Source of the DNA: Acidobacteriota bacterium
GTDB lineage: Bacteria > Acidobacteriota > Vicinamibacteria > Vicinamibacterales > UBA8438
NCBI GenBank assembly: GCA_026708265.1
Contig: JAPOVI010000047.1
Span: forward strand, 21,398-85,397
Direction of reading: 5' to 3'
DNA: 64,000 nt
Every line of letters starts with the position of its first letter. Within the stretch, counting starts at the first letter, position 1. Under the pieces are notes generated by a model, which did not search any database, was not told the origin of the DNA, and saw only the letters and a list, made by a program, of their open reading frames with translations. Positions 29,202 through 39,054 of this stretch are shown here, piece after piece. The translations under genes were made by a program, and so were the position numbers.

Positions 29202-30736
29202 CGGCCGCGGCGTGCGTCCACCTCATCGGCGCGGGTCCCGGCGATCCGGCGCTCATCACGCTCCGGGGCCGGCAGCGGCTGGCCGCCGCCGACGTCGTCG
29301 TCTTCGCCGGCCGGCGCATCCCGGATCGACTGCTGTGCTGGGTGCGGGCCGACGCCGAGCGGATCGACGTCGACGCCGGAGCGCCCGGGCCTCTCGACGC
29401 GGATGCCGTCCACCACCTGCTGGCCGATCGCGCGGGCAAGGGCATGACCGTGGCGCACCTGACCCCCGGCGACCCGCTTGCGTCGGGCACGGCCGCCCAG
29501 GCGGCCCGCTACCTTCACGACCGCGGCGTTCGCGTCGAGGTGGTTCCCGGCCTGCCCCCGCACGTTGCCGCCCCCGGCCTCGCCGGGGTGGCAATCGCCG
29601 GCGAGGGCGGCGCGGAGGCGGTGGTCTACCTGCGTTGCGGACCGGCCGGCACGGACGACGCGCCCTCCGTCGACTGGAGCCGAGCGGCGCCGTCCCCGCT
29701 CACGCTCGTCGCCGAGGGCCACGGCTCGCAACTCGCGAGCATCGGCGAGGAGCTCCTCAGGCACGGGTGGCCGCCGGAGGAACCGGCCACCCTCGTCCTG
29801 CACGGGACGCTGCCGGCGCAGAGGACGATGGAGGGTCCGCTCCGCGAGGTGCCGGCCGCTGCGCGCAGGGTTGCAGATACTGCCAACGCGGTGCTGGTCG
29901 CAGGTCGCAATTCCCGCCGCCGCCCCCCTCTGCGCTGGTTCGACGAGCGCCCGCTCTTCGGGCGCCGCATCCTGGTCACGAGGCCTCGCGCGCAGGCCGC
30001 CGCGCTCGTCGAGCGGCTCGCCGACCTCGGTGCGGATCCGGTCGAGGCCCCGATGATCCGCATCCTGCCGCCCGCAGACGAGGCGCCCCTCGAGGCGGCG
30101 TGCGCGGCGGCATCCACGTTCGACTGGATCGTGTTCACGTCGGCGAACGGGGTCGAGGCGTTCATGGAGCGCCTGCTTGCCGGCCCCCGCGACGTCCGGA
30201 CGCTGGGCCCCACCCGCCTCTGCGCGGTCGGGCCGGCCACCGAGGCTCGCCTGCGGCGCTACGGGCTCGCGGTGGACCTCGTGCCCGAGGAGCACCGGGC
30301 CGAGGCGGTGAGCGACGCCCTGCTCTGCGACCGCGACGTCTCGGGTGCCCGCATCCTGCTGCCGCGGGCCGACATCGCGCGGGCCGCACTGCCGGACCAG
30401 CTTCGCCACGCGGGGGCCGAGGTGGTCGACGTAGCGGCGTACCGCACGGTGCCCGTCAGCGACGCGGACGGGATCGACGTCTCCCGGATGCTGCGCGAGC
30501 GCCGCATCGACGTCGTCACGTTCACGAGCGCGTCGACGGTCCGCAGCTTCGTCGCCCGCGTCGGCGCGGAGTCCCTGGCGGACCTGCTCGGGAACGTGGC
30601 CGTGGCGTCCATCGGTCCGGTCACGGCCGACGCCGCGCGACGGCTCGGCATCGACACGGCCATCATGCCCTCCACCTACACCGTGCCCGCGCTGGCGGAG
30701 GCGATCGCCGCGCACTTCGACTCCCGGAGGCCCTGA
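29198..30736 (+). CDS. Fused uroporphyrinogen-III C-methyltransferase-like domain and uroporphyrinogen-III synthase
   Basis: 512 aa; N-half 'VHLIGAGPGDPALITLRGRQRLAAADVVVF'; C-half HemD-like 'RRILVTRPRAQAAALVERLADLGADPVEAPMI', 'FDWIVFTSANGVEAF', 'VVTFTSASTVRSF'. Confidence 0.9.
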   Translation: MTAAACVHLIGAGPGDPALITLRGRQRLAAADVVVFAGRRIPDRLLCWVRADAERIDVDAGAPGPLDADAVHHLLADRAGKGMTVAHLTPGDPLASGTAAQAARYLHDRGVRVEVVPGLPPHVAAPGLAGVAIAGEGGAEAVVYLRCGPAGTDDAPSVDWSRAAPSPLTLVAEGHGSQLASIGEELLRHGWPPEEPATLVLHGTLPAQRTMEGPLREVPAAARRVADTANAVLVAGRNSRRRPPLRWFDERPLFGRRILVTRPRAQAAALVERLADLGADPVEAPMIRILPPADEAPLEAACAAASTFDWIVFTSANGVEAFMERLLAGPRDVRTLGPTRLCAVGPATEARLRRYGLAVDLVPEEHRAEAVSDALLCDRDVSGARILLPRADIARAALPDQLRHAGAEVVDVAAYRTVPVSDADGIDVSRMLRERRIDVVTFTSASTVRSFVARVGAESLADLLGNVAVASIGPVTADAARRLGIDTAIMPSTYTVPALAEAIAAHFDSRRP

Positions 30737-30824
30737 TTCCAATCGACGCGTCGCCGAAGCGGCACGGACCGTGCATGGCGACCGAATCGCGAACGCCGCC
30801 GCGACCCGGGAACGGCGGTTCCAC

Positions 30825-31859
30825 ATGACCACACAAGGACGGACAGTGCACTGGTATCCACGCTATCTCTCGATCGGCGCCCGCCGCGCCACGACCCTGC
30901 CGGAGATGCGCCGGCTGCGTGAGCGCGGAGTGCGCGTGCAGCCTGTCGAGGGCGTGGGGCAGGCGATGGCCAGGGACTTCTGGGGCCGGCGCTGGTGCGA
31001 ACGCCTCGATACGTTCGCCCGCGACGAGGCGCGCCTGCCCCTGGGCCGCACCCTGGTGCGGAACGGCTCGGTCTGCCACCTGGAGATTCGGCCCGGCGTC
31101 GTCGAGGCGATGGTCGCCGGCTCGGCCCTCTTCCGCACCGTCGTCCGCATCCCGGCGATGGACCCCGCCGCCTGGCAGGAAGTGGCGAGGGCGTGCGCGG
31201 GTCGCGTCGCCTCCATTCCGGAGCTGTTGCGGGGCGCGTTGCCGGAGGACGTCATCGAGGCGGTCGTCGGTTCCAACCGCGGCGTGCTGCCGCGGCGCGA
31301 AGAGATCGATTCCGAGTGCGGCTGCCCGGACGGCAAGGCCCTGTGCCGGCACGCGGCGGCGGCCCTCTACGGCGTCGGCCGCCGCCTGGACGCGGAGCCG
31401 GGGCTCCTGTTCCGGCTGCGTGGCGTGGACGAGGCCGAGCTGATCGGCTCCGCCACGGCCCCGAAGCGTGCTTCTTCGCACCACGAAGCCGAGAACGCCC
31501 CCGGGCCGGAATCGGCGCCCGCGGAGGTCTCCCCGCCCGCGCCCTTGCCGGACGACCCGATCCCCGCGAGCCAGGCCCGCTCGGTCCCGGCCGGCGCGGA
31601 CGCCGCTCCCGCGAGCCCCGACGCGGACCCGGCCGCGCCCGCCGACGAGGACGGCGACGAGTTCCGCCCCACGGGCGCGTTCATCCGCGGCCTGCGCCGC
31701 AGCAGCGGGTTCTCGGTAGCGGAGTTCGCCGCGCTCCTGCAGGTGTCGGCCGCGACCGTGCGTCGCTGGGAGGCGGAGTCTGGAGCCCTCACTCTGCGGT
31801 CCCGCCCCCGCGACGCCCTCGAGACGCTGCTCGAAGCGATCGAGGGGAGCGGGACGTAG
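30825..31859 (+). CDS. SWIM zinc finger protein with C-terminal XRE-like helix-turn-helix
   Basis: SWIM motif 'ECGCPDGKALCRHAAAALYGVG' (CxCx(n)CxH); C-terminal 'FIRGLRRSSGFSVAEFAALLQVSAATVRRWEAESG'; Pro/Ala/Glu-rich linker. Confidence 0.85.
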   Translation: MTTQGRTVHWYPRYLSIGARRATTLPEMRRLRERGVRVQPVEGVGQAMARDFWGRRWCERLDTFARDEARLPLGRTLVRNGSVCHLEIRPGVVEAMVAGSALFRTVVRIPAMDPAAWQEVARACAGRVASIPELLRGALPEDVIEAVVGSNRGVLPRREEIDSECGCPDGKALCRHAAAALYGVGRRLDAEPGLLFRLRGVDEAELIGSATAPKRASSHHEAENAPGPESAPAEVSPPAPLPDDPIPASQARSVPAGADAAPASPDADPAAPADEDGDEFRPTGAFIRGLRRSSGFSVAEFAALLQVSAATVRRWEAESGALTLRSRPRDALETLLEAIEGSGT

Positions 31860-31962
31860 CGGCGGGGCGCCCGGAATCGCCGTCGAGACTCGGCGCCGCG
31901 GAGTGCCCGCAGGGGCGGGCGACGTGCGGTCGGCGGGCGCGCCGCCGCCACGATCCGTCGGC

Positions 31963-33042
31963 TCAGGGGTCGCGCACGCTGACGGTGACGTCGGCCGCCG
32001 CGATGCGCATTCCGTCGCTTCCGTGCGCTCGCAGCACGTAGGTGCCGGGCCGCACGAACGTGACCGTGGTCTCGAACGTCGCCGTCACCCACCCGTCCCC
32101 GTCCGTGGCGGTGGAGACGGAGCTCCGCGGGCCGGCCGAAGGATAGCGCCGCGCCTGCGTACCGGCCGGCTCCGCCTCCTCCTCGGATACGGAACGCTGG
32201 TAGTCGGGGGGCGAGATCGAGGCGCCCGTCGGACCCCGGTAGACGACCCAGTGCACGGAGAGGCCGTTTCGGGGCGGCCTCGGTCGGACGTACCACGGGA
32301 CGTTGTCCGGAACCTCCGGCGACCCGTCCGGCGGCGTCAACGCCGGCACGCCCGAACGCGAGGCGGCGCGGGACGGAGGACGGGGCGCGAGCGGGCTCGG
32401 AAGCGGATCGTCGTCCAGGACGGCGGTCAGCGTGAGCGGCGCGCCCACCGCGAGCACCGCTTGCGAAGCGGAGACCGCGATCCGCGGCGGGCGGTTGGCG
32501 TACCACTCCGCCTTCGGCCGGCCGAAGCCGAGCCCGGAGTTGCGGATGATGGTGTCCTCGTCGATCTCCCATTCCGGCTGCAGCCAGCCGACCGCCTGCT
32601 GCTCGCGGCCGTTGTGGCGGACCGTCCAGACGAGCCCGTCCTCGAACGACGTCCCCATGTCGCCGGGCACGTCGACCGAGAACTCGAAGCGGTGCGTGCG
32701 CGGGTAGAAGTACGCCGGCTGCCCCCGGTCCGGGTCGCCGGGCGCGAAGAAGTTGTCCGGCCCCACCGGCACGCTCGGCCGTTCGCGGTAGTTCCGGTTG
32801 AGGTAGCCGAAATTGAGGGTGAAGCCGCCGTCCGGGCGCCGCTGCCACCCCTCGTAGATAGGCTGGACGTCCTGACCGATGTCGAAGCGCTGCTGCGGCT
32901 GCGACGCGACCGGCACGTCGCGCCGATCCACCTGCGCGCGGGCGGGATGAGCACCCACGGCGGCCAGCGCCACCGCCGCGGCGACCGCCGCCCGGCGCAC
33001 GTCCGTTCGCCGCGCCTTCACCCGCGCGCCCTCAGTTGGCAC
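31963..33042 (-). CDS. Secreted protein of unknown function, translationally overlapped with the upstream monooxygenase-like gene
   Basis: 359 aa; signal-like 'AAVAAAVALAAVGAHPARAQ'; C-terminal Ig/PKD-like 'WVTATFETTVTFVRPGTYVLRAHGSDGM'. Confidence 0.75.
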   Translation of the reverse strand: MPTEGARVKARRTDVRRAAVAAAVALAAVGAHPARAQVDRRDVPVASQPQQRFDIGQDVQPIYEGWQRRPDGGFTLNFGYLNRNYRERPSVPVGPDNFFAPGDPDRGQPAYFYPRTHRFEFSVDVPGDMGTSFEDGLVWTVRHNGREQQAVGWLQPEWEIDEDTIIRNSGLGFGRPKAEWYANRPPRIAVSASQAVLAVGAPLTLTAVLDDDPLPSPLAPRPPSRAASRSGVPALTPPDGSPEVPDNVPWYVRPRPPRNGLSVHWVVYRGPTGASISPPDYQRSVSEEEAEPAGTQARRYPSAGPRSSVSTATDGDGWVTATFETTVTFVRPGTYVLRAHGSDGMRIAAADVTVSVRDP

Positions 33043-34309
33043 CGCCCCGCGCCTCCCGCCGGGCAGCGAGCTCCGCCGCGTACTCCTCGTCGGTCAGGTC
33101 GTACCAGCTGATCCAGCCGAACGCCATCTCGTCGATCGTCCGATTGCCGCTCCCCGCCCAGTTCCGGGGGTCGTGGTTGCCGCGGTTCGCCGCCGTGTTG
33201 TCGTGGTAGCTGATCACGTGCAGCGTGGTTCCGGCCGGGTAGATCGGCTGCGCGTCGTCGGCGTAGTTGTAGACGATGTGCCAGTTGAAGTCGAAGTTGG
33301 CGCAGCTCACCATCTCGGTGGTGGCGTCGGGATAGATGAGCTCGAGGCACTGCCGCGTCCCCAGGAAGTGCATGTGCGGCTGGAAGGCCGTCAGCTTCCC
33401 GGGCAGGTACATCTTCTGGTAGCCGTCGTGGCGGGTGATCTGGCCCGCAGGGATATCGAGCTCGCCGGCCAGGCCGAGCTGCCGGGACCAGAGGACGTGC
33501 TCCGGCTCCTCCCCGCGCGGGTAGAACTTGAGGCCCAGGTCGGTCCGATCGACCACCTCCTCCCCCACGGAGTGGTAGTGGAAGCTGAAGCGCACCTGCG
33601 CGTCGGCCGGGAAGAGCTTCCCCGTGCCGTCCGGATACGCGTCGGCGTTCTTGCCCACCGCGTACTCGTTGAGGAAGAAGTCGTTGGACGCATCGTCCGG
33701 CGCCGGATCGGGGTCCGTGACCGCGTAGGTCAGGGCGTGGTGCACCACGCGCAGATCGCCGGCGCGGGTCTGAATCGCCTGGATGTAGCGGTCTTCGCCG
33801 ACTCCCGAGGGCACGATGTAGTCGCCCCACCAGTCCCCCGCCTCGGCCGGCACCGTGTGCGGCGGCGACGTAACGATGACGTCCGGCTCGATGGTCCAGG
33901 CGCCGAAGTCCTGGAACGCCATCGGCGGGGGCAGATCGGCCGGGTTCCCGCGCGGCGCGCCGCCGTCGACCCAGCGGACGATGGTGTCGATCTCGGCCTC
34001 GCTCAGCGAGCGGTCGTCCTTGAAGCGCTGCACGCCGACCTTGGGATCGATGTGCCACGGCGGCATCTCGCGGGCGACCACCTTGTTCCGGATCGAGCGG
34101 GCCCAGGGGCGGGACTCCTCGTAGGTCAGCAGCGACATCGGCGCCATGTTGTTCGGCCGGTGGCACACCTGACACGACCGCTGCAGTATGGGCGCCACGT
34201 CCCGCGTGAACACAACGTCCGCCTCCTGCCCCGACCCGGCGCCGAGCGCCGTCCCGGCGGACCCCAGAATGAGCAGCGCGGCGGCCGCCGCACCCGTGTA
34301 TGCGCGCAT
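33032..34309 (-). CDS. Secreted c-type cytochrome fused to a Cu type II ascorbate-dependent monooxygenase-like domain
   Basis: 425 aa; signal peptide; '[28 protein letters not shown]' CxxCH; '[17 protein letters not shown]' and other His motifs of a PHM/DBH-like fold. Confidence 0.85.
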   Translation of the reverse strand: MRAYTGAAAAALLILGSAGTALGAGSGQEADVVFTRDVAPILQRSCQVCHRPNNMAPMSLLTYEESRPWARSIRNKVVAREMPPWHIDPKVGVQRFKDDRSLSEAEIDTIVRWVDGGAPRGNPADLPPPMAFQDFGAWTIEPDVIVTSPPHTVPAEAGDWWGDYIVPSGVGEDRYIQAIQTRAGDLRVVHHALTYAVTDPDPAPDDASNDFFLNEYAVGKNADAYPDGTGKLFPADAQVRFSFHYHSVGEEVVDRTDLGLKFYPRGEEPEHVLWSRQLGLAGELDIPAGQITRHDGYQKMYLPGKLTAFQPHMHFLGTRQCLELIYPDATTEMVSCANFDFNWHIVYNYADDAQPIYPAGTTLHVISYHDNTAANRGNHDPRNWAGSGNRTIDEMAFGWISWYDLTDEEYAAELAARREARGGAN

Positions 34310-34355
34310 CCCTCAAGCTCCTCCCGCAGGATCGCAGACTGTTTTCGGGACTCTA

Positions 34356-36011
34356 TCAGGAGTCGCCGTCCTCGCGGATCGCACCGCGGGCGGCCAGCAC
34401 GTCGTCCACGAGGTGACGGACGTTCCGCTCGTCGATGAACGGCGACAGGATGAAGCTCTTCAGGCCGACCATCGGCTCCCCGTAGTCGGTCTCCCGGTAG
34501 CAGTCGGTCATCGAGACGTGCACTCCCTTGCCCTGCATCGCCCGATCGTACAAGTAGCGGAAGAGCCGGCGGTTGTAGTCGTTGTGGCGCAGGAGCTCCT
34601 CCCGGGCGGCGGGGTCGGTGCGCTCGCGTTCCTTGATGCGCCAGGTATCGACGCCGTCCGGGTAGACCCGGAACACGGTCACCGTCCCGACGCCGTCGTC
34701 GTTGAGCACCACCGTCGACTCGTGCCCCTCGAGGTGCTCGCGCAGCGATTCGGCCTTCTCCACCAGGTGTCCGAGCACCACCTGCAGCCCGACCCGCCCG
34801 AGGAGGAGCAGGCTGCCGTACGCGGCGAGCACACCGCCTCCGCTCCGCGACGTCTCCAGCGTGTACACGCCCGGGTGGCGCTCCCCGCTCTGGAACAGGT
34901 ACGGCATCTCGTCCCGGCCGCGGACCAGGAGACCGAGGTCGGCGCGCTCGCGGACCAGGAACAGGCTCGACACGTAGGGGGCGAAGCCGGTCTTGTGGAA
35001 GTCGATCCCGATCGAGTCGGCGCGGTGCAGGCTGGCGATGCGCCGGCGTGCGGCCGCCAGGGCGCGCACGGTGCGCGGGCGGAACCCGAGCGGGTTGTCC
35101 TCGAAGTCGTACCCGTTGAAGACGGACCACGCCCATCCGATGACCGCGTCGGCGTGGACGTGGGGCCGGTAGTCGAGCCCGTGCTCCTCGACCAGGCGGT
35201 CGCGGAGGTCCACCACCGCGTCGAGGTCGTCGACGCCGAACGCATCGGTCGTGCCCATCGTCGCCACGAGACCCACGATGCGCCGGCCCTCCTCGATCGC
35301 GGCGCGCGCGGCGGCCTCGAGCCGGTCGATGCGGATGTCGTTCTGCAGGTGGGTCGGCACCTGCACGACGTTCTGCTCGCCGAGACCGAGCCAGCCCGCC
35401 ACGTTCAGGCGGCAGTAGTGGCTCTGCGCCGAGGCCAGGATGACCCCGCCTCCCCGCAGGCCGGTGTCCATCGCGTCCGGGAACGCCTTCTCGATGCCCA
35501 GCTTGGCCCCGTAGAGCGTCGTGCCGGTGCCGCCGAACGTGAACACGCCGGCCGACCGCGCCGGGTCGTAGCCGACGAGGCGTGCCGTCATCGCGGAGAC
35601 CGCGGCCTCCTTCAGCGCGACGCCGTACGACGTGTCGTCGGAGACGAGGTTCGGGTTGTAGATGGCCGGCAGCAGCGAGCCGATGATGCTGGGGATGGAC
35701 GACGGCGGGACGACGTTGATCTGCGTCCGCGGATGCCCCCAGATCGGCATTCCCTCGAGCGCGCCGACCAGCAGGCGGGCAACGTCCTCCGCGGTCCGCC
35801 CCTCCTCGGGCAGCGTCGCCTGCTCCGCGGCCGCATAGTCGAGCGCCTGCGGCTGACCGAGCAGCGGCACTTCCGACTTCAAGTCGTCCACCAGATCGAG
35901 GGCCCGCAGGATGGAGAAGACGAAGTACGCGTCGTGCATCCGGTCCGAGACCGGGGCCGGGAAGGCCTCCCGAATCCGGGCCAGGCGGGCGTAGTAGGCG
36001 GGTTCGCTCAC
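34356..36011 (-). CDS. Pyridoxal 5'-phosphate-dependent (group II type) decarboxylase
   Basis: 551 aa; PLP-Lys motif '[21 protein letters not shown]', '[22 protein letters not shown]', '[15 protein letters not shown]'. Confidence 0.88.
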   Translation of the reverse strand: MSEPAYYARLARIREAFPAPVSDRMHDAYFVFSILRALDLVDDLKSEVPLLGQPQALDYAAAEQATLPEEGRTAEDVARLLVGALEGMPIWGHPRTQINVVPPSSIPSIIGSLLPAIYNPNLVSDDTSYGVALKEAAVSAMTARLVGYDPARSAGVFTFGGTGTTLYGAKLGIEKAFPDAMDTGLRGGGVILASAQSHYCRLNVAGWLGLGEQNVVQVPTHLQNDIRIDRLEAAARAAIEEGRRIVGLVATMGTTDAFGVDDLDAVVDLRDRLVEEHGLDYRPHVHADAVIGWAWSVFNGYDFEDNPLGFRPRTVRALAAARRRIASLHRADSIGIDFHKTGFAPYVSSLFLVRERADLGLLVRGRDEMPYLFQSGERHPGVYTLETSRSGGGVLAAYGSLLLLGRVGLQVVLGHLVEKAESLREHLEGHESTVVLNDDGVGTVTVFRVYPDGVDTWRIKERERTDPAAREELLRHNDYNRRLFRYLYDRAMQGKGVHVSMTDCYRETDYGEPMVGLKSFILSPFIDERNVRHLVDDVLAARGAIREDGDS

Positions 36012-36182
36012 GCGGGCGTCCGGGCCGGCGGCGTCACTGGAAGTCCCGACGGCCTGTCTCGATTCTACTCCCCGGATCCGGCGGATCGCCTGGATTCCCG
36101 TGCGCCCGCGCCCGCGCAGACCGTAGACTGGAAGCGCACCGGTTCACTCCACCGGCCGGTCGCGCAAGGGGAGGCTCGAATC

Positions 36183-37223
36183 GTGACGACGACAGCGACC
36201 GAGGACCGCGGTTTCCGCCCCGGACCGGGACCGGACGGTGCAGCGCCCGGCCTCGGCCTCTCCCGCCGCCTGCGCCGCCTGCGCCGCTCACCGGCCCTCC
36301 GCGCGCTCGTCCGCGAGACGCGCCTCTCGACCGACTCGCTCGTCCTGCCGCTGTTCGTGCTGGCCGGGGAAGGAGTGCGCCACGAGGTGCCGTCGATGCC
36401 CGGCGTCTGCCAGCTCTCGGTGGACGAGGCCGTGCGCGAGGCAGCCGCGGCGCGCGACGACGGCGTGCGCGCCGTCCTTCTCTTCGGCCTGCCCGAGGCG
36501 AAGGACGCCGAGGGCAGCGCGGCCGCGGACCCCGAGGCGCCCGTGCAGCGGGCGATCCGGGCCCTGAAGAGGGCGGCACCGGACGTCCTGGTCATCACGG
36601 ACGTCTGCCTCTGCGAGTACACGTCCCACGGCCACTGCGGCATCGTGCGCGGGAACGACATCCTGAACGACGCCACCGTGGAGCACCTGGCGCGGGCCGC
36701 CGTATCGCACGCGGAGGCGGGGGCGGACGTCGTCGCGCCGTCGGACATGATGGACGGGCGGGTCGGCGCCATCCGCGAAGCCCTCGACGAGGGAGGGTTC
36801 GAGGACGTGGCGATCATGGCGTACGCCGCGAAGTACTGCTCCGCGTACTACGGTCCGTTCCGCGACGCGGCGGACTCGACGCCCGCGTTCGGAGACCGCC
36901 GGACGCACCAGATGGACCCCGCCAACGTGGAGGAGGCGCTGCGCGAGGTGGCGCTCGACCTCGAGGAGGGCGCCGACGTCGTGATGGTCAAGCCGGCCCT
37001 GCACTACCTCGACGTGATCTCGCGCGTGAAGCAGGAGTTCGGCTACCCGACCGCCGCCTACCACGTCAGCGGGGAGTACGCGATGCTCAAGGCGGCGGCG
37101 CGGAACGGCTGGATCGACGAGGAGCGCGCGATGATGGAGGCGCTGACGGCCATCGCGCGCGCGGGCGCCGACATCCTGATCACCTACTACGCCCGCGATG
37201 CGGCGCGGGTCCTGGCGCGCTGA
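36183..37223 (+). CDS. hemB: Delta-aminolevulinic acid dehydratase (porphobilinogen synthase)
   Basis: GTG start, 346 aa; '[19 protein letters not shown]', '[17 protein letters not shown]', '[19 protein letters not shown]', '[12 protein letters not shown]'. Confidence 0.98.
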   Translation: MTTTATEDRGFRPGPGPDGAAPGLGLSRRLRRLRRSPALRALVRETRLSTDSLVLPLFVLAGEGVRHEVPSMPGVCQLSVDEAVREAAAARDDGVRAVLLFGLPEAKDAEGSAAADPEAPVQRAIRALKRAAPDVLVITDVCLCEYTSHGHCGIVRGNDILNDATVEHLARAAVSHAEAGADVVAPSDMMDGRVGAIREALDEGGFEDVAIMAYAAKYCSAYYGPFRDAADSTPAFGDRRTHQMDPANVEEALREVALDLEEGADVVMVKPALHYLDVISRVKQEFGYPTAAYHVSGEYAMLKAAARNGWIDEERAMMEALTAIARAGADILITYYARDAARVLAR

Positions 37224-37374
37224 CCGCGATCGCACGCCGGACCGCGGCATCCGCGCGGGAGGGCTTGCGCGGCGCCGCCCCCCCAAGCCCCGCAACCACC
37301 GGCGGGGCCCGGGCGCCCGGCTCCGCCGCACCTCGAGCACCGCTCGGGGTCGCGGCCGCGACCCGGCTCCGCCG

Positions 37375-37842
37375 TCAGTCGATGGTGATCGGGTCGGCGT
37401 CGGCGGCAGGGTCGAGCGCGAGCTCCTCCTCGCCGGGGTCGTAGCCGTTCTCGCGCAGGACGTACGCCAGGATGGCGTTCATCGCCTCCGGGCTCGTGCT
37501 CCCCGGATTGTCCTGCGGCATCGTCGCCAGGCTGAAATCGAACAGCTCCCAGAGAGTGGCGCCCGACCAGCCGCCGAGGAACGCGTCGCCGACGAGCCCG
37601 GGGGCCATCTCGCCGCCTCGAAGGTTGGTCGAGTGGCAGGTCGCGCAGTGCTGGATGTACTCCCGGCGCCCGCGGCCCGCCTGCTGGGCGGTGTAGACGC
37701 CGTCGGATACCGAGCGGCCCTCCTGGCGTTCCCCGCCCCGAGCCGCGGCAGCCGGGAACAGCAGCACCCCGGCGACGGCCGCCGCGGCGAAACGCCCTCC
37801 CACCGACCGCCGACCGCTCGCGTCTCGCTTCGACCTGACCAT
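37375..37842 (-). CDS. Small secreted c-type cytochrome
   Basis: 155 aa; signal-like N-terminus and 'YIQHCATCHSTNLRGGEMAPGLVGDAF'. Confidence 0.9.
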   Translation of the reverse strand: MVRSKRDASGRRSVGGRFAAAAVAGVLLFPAAAARGGERQEGRSVSDGVYTAQQAGRGRREYIQHCATCHSTNLRGGEMAPGLVGDAFLGGWSGATLWELFDFSLATMPQDNPGSTSPEAMNAILAYVLRENGYDPGEEELALDPAADADPITID

Positions 37843-37932
37843 GGGATCGCGCCTCCCCTCCGCCGGACCACTCGACGGCCGCCTCTCTTCCGACCACCGG
37901 GCGGTGCCCCGCGACCGCTCGGACCCCGCGCA

Positions 37933-38994
37933 TCATACCTTCTCGAGCACGACGTCGAAGTCGCGACCGGCCGTCAGCGATGCTGCGACGGCATCGATGC
38001 CCTTCATCCAGCGCCGGTAGTGATAGTAGGGGGTCCAGGCGCGCAGGCGGCGGTGCCGCCGCGCCGTCTCCCGGTCGATCACCTCCGCCAGCGTCCGGTA
38101 GGCTTCGCCCGCTGGCACGCCGTCGCCCCCCTCCCGCTTCCGAACCGTCGCCGCCAGCTCGCGGCGCGTCAGCACCGGCGCCCGGGCGCCGCCCGGGAGG
38201 TAGCCCAGCGCCCGCAACCCGCGGCGCACGCCGATGGCGCGCAGTCGCACGCACCGGAATCCGCTGTCGGCCGCCAGGCGCAGCAACTGCGGGCGCGTGA
38301 AGAAGGACAGGTGGCCCTGGTCGAGAACGGGCAGGGCATCGGCGTCCAGCGCGGCCGCCGCGTTGGCGAGCGGGCGGACGTCCGCCTCGCCGTTCGGCGT
38401 GATCAGCCACAGCAGCGCGCCCGGGCGCATCACGCGCCGGGTCTCCTCGAGATGCCGTCGGGGATTGCGGACGTGCTCGAGCAGGTCCTTCTGGATCACG
38501 AAGTGGAAGCGGTCCGCCGGGTAGCGCACCGCCTCGAGGGTCCCGCGGTGCACCGTCACCCCGAAACGCTCCCGCGCGTAACGGGCGCCGAACGCCGACA
38601 GCTCGACTCCTTCGACCTCCCAATCGGTGGCGCGAGCCAGCGCGTTGAGCAGGAAGCCGAGGCCGCACCCCACCTCGAGCAGCCGGCCGCGCCGCGCCAG
38701 CCGCCGCAGGGTGCGCGCGAGGAAGTACCCCTCGCGATCGTAGCGCTGCCGCTGCGCGGCGTACGCGCGGAACCCCGCGGACGCGGCGGGGTCGAAGTAG
38801 TCCTCGCCGTAGAGCGACGCCAGGTCGTCCGGCCGGGGTCGAGGCCGGACCTGGCGGAACCCGCAGCCGCCGCAACGGTGGATCCATGCCGGACCGAGGC
38901 CGACCACGCCGATTTCGAACCGCGGGGTCATCCGATCCGCCGCGCCGCAGACATCGCAAGGGTCGTGCACTGGGCCGCCGGCTCCCGTGCGCAT
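37933..38994 (-). CDS. Class I SAM-dependent methyltransferase with N-terminal Cys4 zinc-binding motif
   Basis: 353 aa; 'CDVCGAA...HRCGGCGFRQV' then 'RGRLLEVGCGLGFLLNALARATDWEVEGVELS', 'DLLEHVRNPRRHLEETRRVMRPGALL'. Confidence 0.9.
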   Translation of the reverse strand: MRTGAGGPVHDPCDVCGAADRMTPRFEIGVVGLGPAWIHRCGGCGFRQVRPRPRPDDLASLYGEDYFDPAASAGFRAYAAQRQRYDREGYFLARTLRRLARRGRLLEVGCGLGFLLNALARATDWEVEGVELSAFGARYARERFGVTVHRGTLEAVRYPADRFHFVIQKDLLEHVRNPRRHLEETRRVMRPGALLWLITPNGEADVRPLANAAAALDADALPVLDQGHLSFFTRPQLLRLAADSGFRCVRLRAIGVRRGLRALGYLPGGARAPVLTRRELAATVRKREGGDGVPAGEAYRTLAEVIDRETARRHRRLRAWTPYYHYRRWMKGIDAVAASLTAGRDFDVVLEKV

Positions 38995-39054
38995 TATCGC
39001 AACCGTCGCCTCGCTCGCGGCTCCCGCCTCCGTGGTAAGGTGCAGCGGCCGATC

